Below, in pieces: positions 37,036 through 49,337 of a stretch of 64,000 nt of DNA. The number at the start of each line of letters is the position of its first letter. Within the stretch, counting starts at the first letter, position 1. Both the position numbers and the translations under genes were made by a program. The stretch is from Rotaria sp. Silwood1 (Eukaryota > Rotifera > Eurotatoria > Philodinida > Philodinidae). Where the stretch lies: positions 1,067,070 to 1,131,069 of the forward strand of contig CAJNOP010000042.1 of NCBI GenBank assembly GCA_905250075.1, given 5' to 3'. A model generated the notes under the pieces. The model was not told the DNA's origin and made no database searches. It saw only the letters and a program-made list of their open reading frames with translations.

Positions 37036-40000
37036 CTAAAATCTGAAGCTCTCTATTTCCACATCAGTCATTTTGCTTAACGATCTTGCAAATTGAAACA
37101 TTGAAGCAAAACTACCAACGTCCGTGATCATATTTACAGAATACACGGCAACTGAAACAGTTAAATCCGTAGCAATATATCTCATATGATAGAGATTTTG
37201 TTTGCATGCCTCTGGTGGTGATGAAGGAAGTTCAGCTACCATTTGTCTATATTCATCTACAATATCAAATAACAGTTGTCTGAATGGAATCCACCAATAC
37301 TTAACGTTTGATGTATATTGAGTTAAACTTTGTACTGTCTCATTAGTTTTTACTCCAGCAGTCGATTCTGCTAGTTCCGTCGTTTGTGCTACATTCGTCG
37401 ATGATACTACATCGTTCAATTGTATTCTTTCGATTGTTTGTACTGTATTGGTTACTGATCTTGTACTGACCGCTTTTGATACTTCGATCGTTAGCTCTCG
37501 TTGAGTTGTTTCAACCGTATCGTTCATTTGTACTGTATCGCTTGTTCTTAGTATAATGGTCGTTAGTCCTGCATCGGTCCTTTCTATTGTATCGTTTATT
37601 TCTATTGTACTGGCTGTTCGTACTATGTCGCTTATTTGTAGTGTGTCGTTAATTTCTACTGGAACACTCGTTTCTAGCAGTCCGGTTGTTTGTTCCACAT
37701 TAATCGCTGATACTGTACCATTTAATTTTATTGTTTCAGTTGTCCGTACTTCTTCGATTGTTTGTAGTATATTCGTTATTGGTGGTGTACTGGTCGTTTG
37801 TTCTGCTTTGATGGTTTGTTCTGGATTAGTTGTTTCTAGCGTTTGTATTGTACCGTTTGTCTCTTTTGTACTGGTTTCTAGTAGTATCTGGCTTACTTGT
37901 AGTGTGTTGTTAATTTCTACTGGAACACTCGTTTCTGGCAGTCCGGTTGTTTGTTCTACATTAATCGCTGATACTGTACCATTCAATTGTATTGTTTCGA
38001 TTGTTGGTAATGTATTGTTTGCTGATGTTGTTCTGATCGTTTGGTCTGCTTCGATCGTTAGTTCTGGTTTAGTTGTTTCTAGGATGTTGGTGGTTTGTAG
38101 AGTATCGTTCATCCCTACTGTACTGATTGTTCTTACTACAGTGGTCGTTAGTGCTACATCGGTTGTTGGTATTGTATGGTTTATTTCTTTTGTACTGCTT
38201 GTTTGTACGATTTCGGCTGTTTGTAGTGTGTTGTTAATTTGTGCTGGAAGAGTTGGTTGCGGTTGTTCGGTTGTTTGTGTTACATGGGTCGCTGATACCG
38301 TATCATTCGATTGTATTGTTTCGGTTGTTGGTATTTCTTCGAGTGTTTGTAGTGGATTGGTTATTGGTGTTGTTCTGGTATTTTTTGGTGCTTCGGTCGT
38401 TGGTTGTATTTTAGTGGTTTCTAGCGTATTGGTGGTTTGTGCCGTATCATTCATTTGTATGGTACTGCTTGTTCTTGCTACTATGGTCATTACTGGTATT
38501 ACGGTCGTTGGTATTGTATGGTGTAGTTCTATTGTACTGGTTGCTTGTTGTATTTCGGTTGTTTGCTGTAGGTTTGTCGGTGATACTGTATTGTTCATTT
38601 GTTCCGTAGGGATTGTTTGGACCACTTCAGTCTCGGTTACAATATTGCTCAATTGTACTGTATGAGTCGTGTGTAATATATTTGTGGTTTTCAGTGTATC
38701 GTTCCTTTGCACTGTACCGGTCATTTCTGCTAGTTGGGTTGTTTGTACCAGTTGAGTTGTATTTAGTGTATTGTATTTTTGGACTGTGCTGATCGTCTTT
38801 GCAAGTTCGGTTGTTTGCACTATATTAGTCATTGGCATTGTGTCGTCTGTTTGCACCGTTCCATTTGTTGGTGCCGCTCCGATTGTAGGTAGGACTTCTG
38901 GCGTTTGTAATGTATTGTTAATTTGTACTGAATTTGTGGTTTGTCGTGAAGGAGTCGTCGGTAGTATGTCGATGGTTTGTGCGGTGTCGTTGATTTCTAC
39001 TGAACCGGTAGTATGTGGTACTTTCGTTGTGTCTTCGATGTCGGTCGTTGGTAATGTATCGTTCGTTTGATTTGAAGTGGACGTTTGGAGTAGTTCAGTT
39101 GTTCGTACTGTGTAAGTCGATTTTACCGTATCGTTGATTTGTATTGTATAGGTAGTTTGTTGTTTAGTGGTGGCTTCTAGTGCTTTGGTCGTTGGTCTAG
39201 TGTCGTTCGTTTGTGATGTAATAGTCGTTTGTAATGCATTGGTAGTTTGTACTATGTCTGAGGTTTGTAGTGTGTCGGCTGTTTGTACGGTGCTGGTGGT
39301 TGGTACTGTATGGGTGATTTGAACTGTAGATGCCGTTTGTATTGTGGTTGCCGTTGGTGTAGTATAGTTCGTGGGTGTCGTATTGGTCGTTTGCATTACC
39401 CCAATCACTTGTATCGTAGCACTCGTTAGTGCGGTCCTTGTCGTTTGTATTGTATCAGTGGTTGTTGTACTATTAATCAGAAATGATATATTTTTTACAG
39501 TTTCTGGTATAAGAAGGATCAATCGTTGTAGTTCTGATGAAGTGACAAAACTAGAATTCAGTAAATATTTATCATAAATCTGTTGTGTTTCATTAGCTAG
39601 ATCATTCCACCAAAGGAGAACATTTGTGGTTGTATTATTGACTGTTGTGGAATCAATTATTGCCTGTGTACTATTCACACGTGCAGGTAAAGATTCAATC
39701 AGTTGATAAAGTTGTATCTGTTGTTGTTGTTTTTGTTGTGGCCTATGGAAGTGTCTTGAACCTGGAACTGAGCTCGCATTATTACACTCTTGATAAGTGT
39801 CTTGTAGGGATTCCCATGCTTCTCTACATTCTATATCATTTTCTAGTTTATAGTAGCACGCTTCATAACGTGTATTAGTCAATTGTTCAAAGGTCAAACG
39901 AGTTGTATAAAGATAAGTTGTACCTACAAGTTGTGTCGAAATGAGAAGTGTTTTCAATCCAATAAATAGTTGCAAGAAAATTTTGTTCTTAGTATAGAGG

Positions 40001-40483
40001 CAAGCCAGTCCGACGAGCGGATCTATGATTTTAAGACAAGCGGTGACAATTTGGTAGATGAATGTCGCCAGATATCTACTACGATCAAGCATTTTTGTAT
40101 TTCGGTCCGAATTGATTGTTGATACACCATGTGAACCGACTAAAAATTGAAGAGAATAGGAAAAAACTTATGGTTTGAGTCCTTTCCTACTTAGAGGTTT
40201 TGTAAAAGTGCTCTAGACCGAAAGACTTTATATCAAAGCAGAAAGAAAGCAACGAGGATTTAGAACTACAACACTACTTTTTAGAAGTTTATTTAGGGTC
40301 TTAAGTAGTTTGAAGTTCTTGAGTTCAATAGAAACAGTTAAAGAAAAGAAACTCGCGGCACTCAGCTGTACACAATCTGTTTATAGCATAGAACTTACTT
40401 GTTAGTGTTGCAATACCCATAAGTAGTGAAATAATTAACCATATTTTAACTCCCCAATCTTTGACTCTTTGAAAGATATTCAT
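37036..40483 (-). CDS. Large Thr-rich mucin-like membrane protein
   Basis: Two exons, 40399-40483 and 37036-40139, join in phase 1 across a 259-bp GTAAGT..TTTAG intron to give about 1062 residues. The first exon supplies MNIFQRVKDWGVKIW and LIISLLMGIATLT, a signal-anchor-like segment; a second hydrophobic region follows (YLATFIYQIVTACLK, LFIGLKTLLISTQLVGTTYL). From about residue 200 to 940 the protein is a degenerate repeat rich in Thr with very many N-glycosylation sites (NDT, NNT, NGT), e.g. EINDTLQISDIVRTAST. The C-terminus is non-repetitive (WWIPFRQLLFDIVDEYRQM, PPEACKQNLYHMRY). This is the layout of a heavily O/N-glycosylated surface protein. The family is not recognised. Using the ATG inside exon 2 (40092) would lose the first hydrophobic segment. 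Confidence 0.85.
37400..39470 (-). repeat. Degenerate coding tandem repeat with higher-order copies
   Basis: Units of roughly 18-24 codons of the form NDTxQTTxIVQTTxxxxTxST recur throughout. A higher-order unit of roughly 100 codons is visible at least three times: LNGTVSAINVEQTTGL with VPVEIN occurs near 37700 and 37960, and a diverged version (NDTVSATHVTQTTEQ) near 38290. This implies unequal exchange within the gene. Confidence 0.8.
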
Positions 40484-41255
40484 GTGTCCAGTTCTTTTTG
40501 TTTGTTGCTTCTAGTTTACATAATCTGTGAAAGAAAAATGAGAAACTGGAAGTGTACATCTTTTAATTATTGGCTTGCATATGTATTACGAATGTGAGTA
40601 ATCACAACAGATATTGAATCTTAACATTTTTTTTCTTTTCTTTATTTTTTATTCCAAGACATTATTAATTGAGAAAAAGAGTTTTTAATATGCTTCCATA
40701 TTCGAATATATTGATGAAACATTCGGTGTACGATGTCTATTTGTCTTGCCTGTATGATTTCCGTATAACGAGAGACATCATGAAAGTTGATATGATTTAA
40801 AAATCTATGTGTAGAGCTATGTATCAGTTTTGAAAGAATTAATATCTATGATTTATTTTAGGTGATAGGATGTGAGCATGGGTATGCAGTGAATGTGATT
40901 ATGGCTTGAGTGTAGTTATCGAATGGGTGTGGGTAGATGTGAGTTTCAATGTTACTGGGTATAAGTTGGTCTTAATATGGATGTTACTGTTGATATCATG
41001 CAAACTCACAGTTTCACTTATATCCACATGATCTTACGGTGTAAAAATCGTACAATTAAATGACCGTCAGTCAATATTGCGACTATAAAAGTTTCATATT
41101 AGTTTCGACCTCAGGAACTTGTGCGTCTGTACCATTTCTAGAAAATTTATCTAGTGGACGAGTTCTGATTCCTAGAACCTGTGTTGTTTGATGAAATATG
41201 GGTGACAAGGTAATGGCTAGATAAACTAATTCATCAACTATTTTTTATTTCATAC
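40484..41255. other. Upstream region of the mucin-like gene with telomere-like tracts
   Basis: No gene. G-rich pieces ('gtgagcatgggtatgcagtg', 'gaatgggtgtgggtagatgt') at 40870-40945 and a C-rich partner ('cttatatccacatgatc') near 41016 form a loose telomere-like hairpin. Confidence 0.45.
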
Positions 41256-43556
41256 AGAAATTTTTGTGGAGCTTTCAATCTTGTTCACAGGGTCAGGTTC
41301 CATAGCTATACAAAGTCTTAAAAAAGGCTCTCCTGTGACTACACGGAATAGAATCGTCACTATCGAAACTGAAAAGTGTTCTTACATAATCTCAAATGTT
41401 ATAGAGTTGGTATAAGAACTTTTCAAGGTTTTTAATGTATGTTCAAGAAAAATATTGAGGGGTTTCGTATCCAGTATAATATAGAACATTAAGGTTCAGA
41501 TCTCGCAACTGTCCAATCAGTTTAGACAGCATCGAGTATTTAGGCGATTACTCAGGTGCTTATTGAGCACGAGAAATCATGGAAGCATCCTGATGTCCAG
41601 TCAAGTTCGAGTTTGAGTATTTTGAAAATATTGCTGACTTTCTTTTAGGATGCTTCCAGCTTTTTCGTTTTTGAATCATTGATTTCATTATGGGTCTCAT
41701 GTGAAAACTTTCTGCGTTTAAACGTATTTATAGTTCTGGTTTTGGCAAAAAGAAACATCTTGTTTTTCCAGATTCATGCTGAGTCACCATCAAGTTCATA
41801 TGATGGTCAGCTTTTCCTACAGGACAGAACAAGTATTGTAATAGTTTGAAACAAACCTTCAAATTGTGCAGTAATATAGACTAGAACAGAAGACATCTGA
41901 TTACAAGTCAACATACCTAAACTAATGAATCACATTGGCCTATGAATATGTTAAATACATCTCTGTTTTGAATAAGCGAATTTTAGTAACACCTACATTA
42001 TATACTATAGAACATGTGTAAAATACAAGGATATATTTAACTGTATTTCGCTAATTGTGTTTATGGTACTTTAGAAAAGATAAAGATTAAGAGAATTTTA
42101 AATTTAAAAAACTTAAATGGATACAAGTTCATTCCTTGCAAAATAAGAAAAAAATTATCTATCTTTTGAAAAAGATGAAGTTAAATCTATCACCACAAAT
42201 AATCTGTTTCTAAGAAAATATAAATCTAAAATCAATCATGATTGAATTTTGCTCTTACTTATCTATTATTGGTCATAAATCAGACTTTTAGATCTGTACT
42301 ATTTGCTTTTTAATAAAAAACACTTTGTTGTTTTACGCAATTTTTTCTTAGCACACAATTTTTTTAAAAATTTTCCTAACGCAAAAAGTTATTTTGCATC
42401 TTCGTCTTTCTTTTTTTTCAAAAGAAAATTATACTTTTTTTTTAAATTTTTTTCTATAAAAATAAGTGTCAATTCTGAACATTATTGAAGGCTAATAAGT
42501 GAGACTTATTCATTACACGAGTCTTCTTTCATAATAATAGGGCACAACAATCTAGTCTGGCAACAAACTTCGAATAAGTTCTATTCAAGAACACAAATAT
42601 CCTATGATATCAATTATAAATCGTGATCATTAGTCATTTATTCAAGGAATACTTCTACTTCATTTTACTTTTCGATAAGTTGCATTAATCCTTTTAATCT
42701 TGACATTTTTTTTAGAAGTTGAAGAAAATCTTCATTTCTCTCTCCCTTGTGTTCTACTTTAGATAATCAGCTGCACACGAATTCTAGCTTCATTAGTTCA
42801 GTGCGAAAAAAATCGATTTTTACAGCGAGAAATACATTCGCTTGTCTGACCACACAAAGGATATACAAGATTGAGAGGGCTAAAGGAAAAGAAATCACTA
42901 TTTTTATTTACATAATAGTTTTTAACATATGTACAAGCATTTTAATCATATTGTATTCGAATCACTTAGCAGAATTATCATTTATTTAAATATGAAAGAT
43001 GAAATCTGAAATACTAAAAATAATTCTTTCTTCTAAAAAAAATATTATTGAGATCATTTTTATGTAGATATTTCTAAGACAACATGTGTCATATTACATG
43101 AAAAGGCGATAATATGATATTGTGGAATATACTTGTCAATAAATGATATAGTCATACGCAACTACCCTTATATAACTAGAAGACATGACGAATGAGTCCA
43201 TTCACAGACCGATGTTCGGAATCTCATACAAAGCAATTAACAGTGGTCAAACAAGCGTAAATTCCATCGATAACTGCGTTTGAAACTCAAAAAGGGTAGA
43301 TCTACTATAGCTGGCCATAAAATGTATTGTTTTAGCCTGATTCTACTACCTTTTATTAATTAACGAAAAATGACTGCGCTCAAGCTCGAACTCGAACATT
43401 TAGGTTCAGCGCATACCTAGTTGTGGTGCCCATAGCAACGATTCTCTAATGTGTAGTCATGGAAGACCCTTTATTAAGACTTCGTACAGCTTTAAATTCC
43501 ACTAAACCATTGAAAATGACCCTGTGAACGAAGTCGAAAGCTTCACAAAAATTTCT
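41256..43556. repeat. Inverted repeat pair flanking about 2 kb of gene-free DNA
   Basis: 'agaaatttttgtggagcttt' with 'gttcacagggtc' (41256-41294) pairs with 'gaccctgtgaac' and 'aaagcttcacaaaaatttct' (43518-43556); 'ctgtgactacacggaataga' near 41336 pairs with 'ctctaatgtgtagtcatgga' near 43443. The arms are about 110-140 bp. The interior shows no coding frame. Probably an old inverted-repeat transposon; outer ends are not resolved. Confidence 0.5.
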
Positions 43557-43689
43557 TTATTACATAAGCTAATTGAGCAGGTTAACTTCAAGCTTCCGTG
43601 AGAGTTTGCACTAACTTTTAATTATGACTAATGCACAAGAACCCCGATGAAGTTCTATAGAAAACAGCAAATTCAATTGGTTATTTTAT

Positions 43690-45942
43690 TTGACAATTGG
43701 GGGGAAAAGCATTGGAAGCTCACGTTTTTTGGAAACTTTTCCGTTCCAGAGCACTTTTCTTCCAAAAGTGAGACAAATTTTCAAAATAACAAAACAAAAG
43801 TATTGTATTTTTGAGAATTTTGTCAAGAAAACAAAATTGTTGTTTCCTTTTGTAGCAGTAGTTTCCGAAAATAGAACACTTAGGTTTTGTGATTTTAGAA
43901 ATCTGTCCTATTTTCGAAAGAAAAGCACCCTGATGTGGAAAAATTCCCTAAAACTGATTCCTAATCGTGTTATCTATAGAGTCAAATAAAAAAGAACAAT
44001 TGAATCAGCTGTTTTCTATAGAGCTGCATTAGTTTTTGTGTGTACTATTCATAAGCAAAACTCAATTCAGACTCTCAAGGACGCTTGAAATGATCTGTTC
44101 AACCAGATCTCATGTGAAGTTGAAAGCGAACTGATGAATCACTTCAATCCTTCGGAGTCAGAGTTGATCAAACAGTACAGATGAACTATGAATCAGTTCT
44201 TTTGAAATGAAATTGTTACACTCCTAACCGTTGAGTTGTTACTCTACTCACTCAAGCTGTTACTAAGAGCTGATGCAGCAGCTTTGAAAAAAATGAAAAA
44301 TAAATTCATACACGATGATTAATAAGGACTCTTAGCAAGCAATGAGAACGAAGACATGTCTTATCGAAAAGCTTTGTTTGATTTATTTTTCTCAGTTCTA
44401 TCGCCCTTTCTGCCTGTCAAAGTTTCTTTTTGATTCAATTACTTTCTATGATTGTTTGAAGACAACATAGGCAAGTAGATACACATGATTAGTGTACACA
44501 TATGTTTAGACGACGACAGAAAAGAAGAAGAACAGTGATTGAGATTCGGTTTCATATCTACTACGAAAACTATCAAATGGCAAACAATCTCTTTTATTTC
44601 AATGAAGAAAACCACAAAAAGCAAAATTGATACTGTTATATAATGAGTGACCCATAATAAATGCCAGAGCTTTGCATTTCATGTTTTAATCTCTAAATAC
44701 ATGCTAAAAAAACAGCATATACCGCAAGATGCAGCGTAAAAATATATACAATTAAACTAAGCTTGAATTTGTAGATTGGAGGAATGGGTGTGACTGGTGT
44801 GTCCACAACCATGCCAGCACCCAAACCTTAAGAGTTCTCTTTCTGTGTCGATATCACTTAATCAATCTAGATTGGCTCTTATTGCAGTCTACTAAGCAGC
44901 GAATAGACCATATCTATTGTGACTACCAATTGCAACGACAATCGAAGACTTCACGACGATCAAAATATATTCATCTTATCATTGCTGTTCGATCTCATAG
45001 TAAACAATTTGTCATGCAATTGTAAATGAGAGATGTATTGGTTTTACATGGATTGGTTACTTCAAATATGAAGCTGAAAATTCAACAACGAAAACTGTTA
45101 AATAAAAATAAAGTAATATCTTTTTTTCACCACAGTGCGAGATATTTACTTAAATAGACATCTTCGAAAATAGAATAATTATTGTTTTCAACCTATGGTT
45201 TAGTAGAGGATAAAAAGATGCTGACAACTATATCAAAACCCCTCCAGCAGTCTTTTTTCAATGCACAGTCCTTCCTAAGGCCGATCGGTGTGCAGAATAC
45301 TTATGAGTGTGTGCGGATGTGGATGAACATCGGTTGGTGAAATAAATTTCTGCACCCGTATCCTTGTTTAATCGAGTAAGGCTATATATAAAATTTTGTA
45401 GAGCAGATTCTGCGCTATCGAAAAGTAAGCAACACTAATAGATTCACTTAAGTTTTTGTTAAGATATAAGATGGGTAAGAAACTCTAAAAACACAAGTAA
45501 ATTTTAATGGAATCTATGCGAGTGGCCCATGTATGTCTCTGATCTTCCTGCAGCCACATTAACATTGAATCCTAATATTTTGGCTTTTCAATGTAGATAC
45601 TATGACCATTCAAACAAAATATCAAGAATCAAAATCTAAAACAGACCTTCAGGCGGCTTAGTTTGTCATCTTGCAAAGTCTCTCTTAAGTTGATAGTTAA
45701 TACTTAATTCAACAGTATTGTTTAGTGAATGTTCAGACCAATTGAAATGGTACATTTTATGCCTCGAAGTCTATAAAATATTTGCTTGAGCATGTAGTTG
45801 GGAATTTTCCCTCAACATATATCTACGACCTCACACCCTGCAACCATCCAGGACGAGCATTGCGACAGTCATAAACGATCGCATTCGACCGTATTTCGTC
45901 GTGTTACTTGCCACCAGAATTACGACAGTATATAATCGTGTC
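43690..45942. other. Gene-free stretch with two telomere-like hairpins
   Basis: No supported gene. Telomere-like hairpins occur at about 44779-44826 ('gaatgggtgtgactggtgtg', 'accatgccagcacccaaacc') and 45304-45363 ('gagtgtgtgcggatgtggat', 'ctgcacccgtatcc'). Confidence 0.4.
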
Positions 45943-46818
45943 GGTGACCGAACAAATCGTTGGGGACAATTCATCGCATGCATAATTTGTTGCAGGACAA
46001 TTCGTTGCAAGACAATTCGTCGCAATGATATAATTCAATCATAGTTTATATATTATTTTTAACAATGAAGCACTTATACAATTAAGTTTGAAACATGTAA
46101 TCCAATGACGATAAAAATTATTGAAAATATTACTCATACCGAAACTTCGATTTTTCATCTCGAACAGTACGATACTCTTCTTTTGTGGATAAAAAATTAA
46201 CTTATCTGAGCGATACAAGTGAAGAAAGTTTTTCTATATCACTGAGAGTGACATTGCATCTCTTTTTATTCGCAGTACAGCTCAAAGCTTTTGACAATGA
46301 GACAATACTTTGAAAGAACTAGCGAAGTTTAGCGTTTCTGAAGAGAAGCAATGTTGACATCATCAGAAAAAACAACTTCTATTGAATTTCTGTATTTTAA
46401 TCATTGCATGCGATGTACAAATTCCGCTACTTTAACAACCATCATCTGTTACTTTATATATTTAAACCTAAACTAGTCAATTTTGATCGATGATTTATAC
46501 AATTCCAGAAATAGTTTTGATGATATCTCGTAACCGAGAATTTTTTACATGCTATTGACATTAATTATGGAGTAGGAAACGGATCCAACTTTTTTTTCTT
46601 CGTAGGATTCTTTTTAGTGGCTTATCTCGAGATCAAAAATCGAAGTTTCGGTATGAGTAATATTTTCAATAATTTTTATCGTCATTAGATTATATGTTTC
46701 AAACTTAATTGAATAAGTGCTTCATTGTTGAAAAAAAAATATAAACTATGATTGAATTGTATCATTGCGACGAACTGTCTTGCAACAAATTGTCTGTGTG
46801 ACGAATTGTCCTAGCACC
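45943..46818. mobile_element. GGTGACCG foldback element with GACAATTCGT-repeat arms
   Basis: The left end is GGTGACCGAACAAATCG and the inverted right end GGTGCTAGGACAATTCG, flanked by a perfect 9-bp duplication 'aatcgtgtc' (45934-45942 and 46819-46827). Each arm begins with several 12-15 bp units of 'ggacaattcgtcgca' type, followed by about 145 bp of near-identical inverted sequence ('aattgaataagtgcttcatt', 'ccgaaacttcgatttt'). The interior (about 440 bp) has no recognised frame. Terminus and arm design match the FLYWCH-carrying element at 18373-19633. Confidence 0.87.
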
Positions 46819-46827
46819 AATCGTGTC

Positions 46828-49330
46828 GTATGCAATGTCCTTTATCATCGTATTCTACAAAAGCTTTTCGCATCTACTCTCTTCTCACTCTCCAAATAAT
46901 ATAAAAGCTAATATTTGAGGTGCTCAGTCTAGCTGGAAGTCCCAATTCTTTTTTTCTTATGTAGCTTCGGTGGAACTGGGGCTGTCAACCAGACTGGACA
47001 CTCATATTTATGTAAATTGATACTTACCCTTCGATTTATCGTTATAAAAAATCTAAAAATAAAAATAAAGATAAAGTTTTTCTAAATCAACACTTGCTGA
47101 ACTACCTAGGACAAGCATATATCTGTTTATGAAATTATTCAATAGAGTTTTTTTCTTAACATATTTTTTGTATAAAATATTTCTCTGAATAGTTATATTA
47201 AAATATGTACGATAACCAATACATGAGTTATTAAACAAAATCGAGTAAAGAGAAAAGTCAATATGCATACCTGCATTAGTATACTTAATAAAAATTAAAT
47301 CTCGAATGCAGTGGATTGAAAAAGTAACCTTATTTTTTTAGTCGAATATCTCTATATTATTTTTGATTGATATTAACAATCAATTTACTTCTTGTCGTCT
47401 ATGAAATATGCAAAACAAAATTGTTCAGCAAAGGATCCAGAATAAAAATAAAAAGAAAGAGATCGTTAGCGAGTTCCAAACGCAATAAACATAACACGAA
47501 TCTAGCCAGCTCACTGTTAATAATTAGAAAACGTATTGGATAAACATCATCTAAAGTGGAAAAATAAAACAAATAAATAGTTTGTAACAAGAAATGGCAC
47601 ATATATAATACTAACAAGCTATCTTGCTATATGCGAAAAAAATACATGATCAAAATACAATCATATACACGAGCGTCGTTTATGATCATCAGTATTCGTC
47701 GTATTCTTTTATATACGGTCATATACTATCGTAGATTTTAAACTTGGGTACGCACCTGCAGCAACAACTACAGCCACCTCGAGACTTGTTTGAAAATCAG
47801 TTGCATGAACATTCCCAAAAAATTGATATGAATTATTAATAAGTTTTTCAATGCTATCTACTATGATTTCATATAAATCAGACGAGCTCGATCACAAGGA
47901 TTTGTTTTGCGACTGATTTTTGATACACTAGAAATTTTATCACATATGTGTCACTACTTGTTTTTTCACCTAATTTGATTTCATATAAAGCTGACATTCA
48001 CTGAGTTTTTCGAATGAATGAATGCGCGATAAAAGACGGGGTAACAATAGTATCTCTTCCTGTCCGCGTTAAATTTTCCATCTTTTTGAATTTAAACGCT
48101 GCTAGGACATTCCTGATATCTGTGGGTATGTGTGGATATGCCTAGAGATGTCATTTTCCTATTCATTTAAAACGAGTTTAAATTATTATTATTCGTAATT
48201 TAATTTTCAAAATAAATTTCAGCTATTGACAATTTAATTTATTTTAAATATAAATTGTTTCCACTCGATTTATAACTTCTTAAAATTATAAACTAAATTA
48301 AACTATTCTATTTCTTTTTCATAGTTTATTTGGGTCAGACAAACAATAAAGACCAGCGCGTAAAAACGCACTAAAGTTTCGGAATGAATACATATCTCAT
48401 TCCAGAAGTTTGTTTGATTACGGTGAAGAATCAAAAAGAAGTAAAATAATTTAATTTAATTTTTCTTTAACAGATATAAAATTTTGTGTAACTTAAATAT
48501 AAGATAAACTAAATTGCCAATAGCCAAACTTTATTTGTTAATTTTAATCAGTGATATTTTAATTTACGCATAAATTAAACTGAAAGTAACTATACATAGA
48601 AACTCCAAGATGCATGCGCGCGTGTAGATATGAGTGTGATCCAAACCTATATCTATACCCACCGATATTGTATTCAGACATTGTTTTTAGATAGATATGA
48701 AAAAAGATAAATAGAAAAGACGTATAGACAGCTATAAAAAAATTTTGAAAATGTCGATGCATCAAAAAAATTCCATCATGATTTAGTCAGAATCGTTTCT
48801 TTGGGATCAATCAAAGTTTCGGTAAAGAGCTTTCAGTGTAATCCGTACGAGATTAAAAGATTTAATGCGATTGGTCTGTTCTACTTGTTGAACAGTGCCC
48901 CCTACATGTTGGTCCTATTATTATTGATGGTTAGGTAGACTAAACTATCACAAGGCCTGTCAATCTCTATGACACTACAAGAAGTTCGTCCATGATTTCT
49001 ATCTATCACGATCTGTAGAACGGGAAGAACGTTCACTTTTATAGCTATACCGTCTAATACTTCTTCCATTAACAACTCTTTAATTACTTAATATTGGATC
49101 ATTCATGATGATCAACTACATTGGTTCTATTTTAGGATGAGAAGTTGAGCTGAGGGACAGTTAGACGTTAGTATAAGTGTCAGATAGGTGTACATACGTG
49201 TATGAGGAGCTAGATATCAATGTGATATAAGAGACGGTCTACGCCCATATCCTTAATTCTATGGTTCCTAATGAAACCACTGCGACCAATCGGGATGAGT
49301 TTTTGCTGGTGTAACCCCATCTTAATGTTT
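46828..49330. other. Gene-free AT-rich stretch
   Basis: No confirmed gene. A possible minus-strand exon (about 47758-47890) is discussed under findings. Weak telomere-like hairpins lie at about 48608-48662 and 49190-49250. Confidence 0.4.
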
Positions 49331-49337
49331 ATTTTTG

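Noticed and set aside
37556-38665. A 369-codon plus-strand open frame rich in Val/Ser
   Set aside because: It is the exact antisense of the Thr-rich repeat of the mucin-like gene; the repeat lacks antisense stops. The minus-strand reading has a splice-supported N-terminus and non-repetitive ends.
44130-44180. Hammerhead ribozyme-like 'ctgatga' word
   Set aside because: The required GAAA and flanking stems are not present at the proper spacing.
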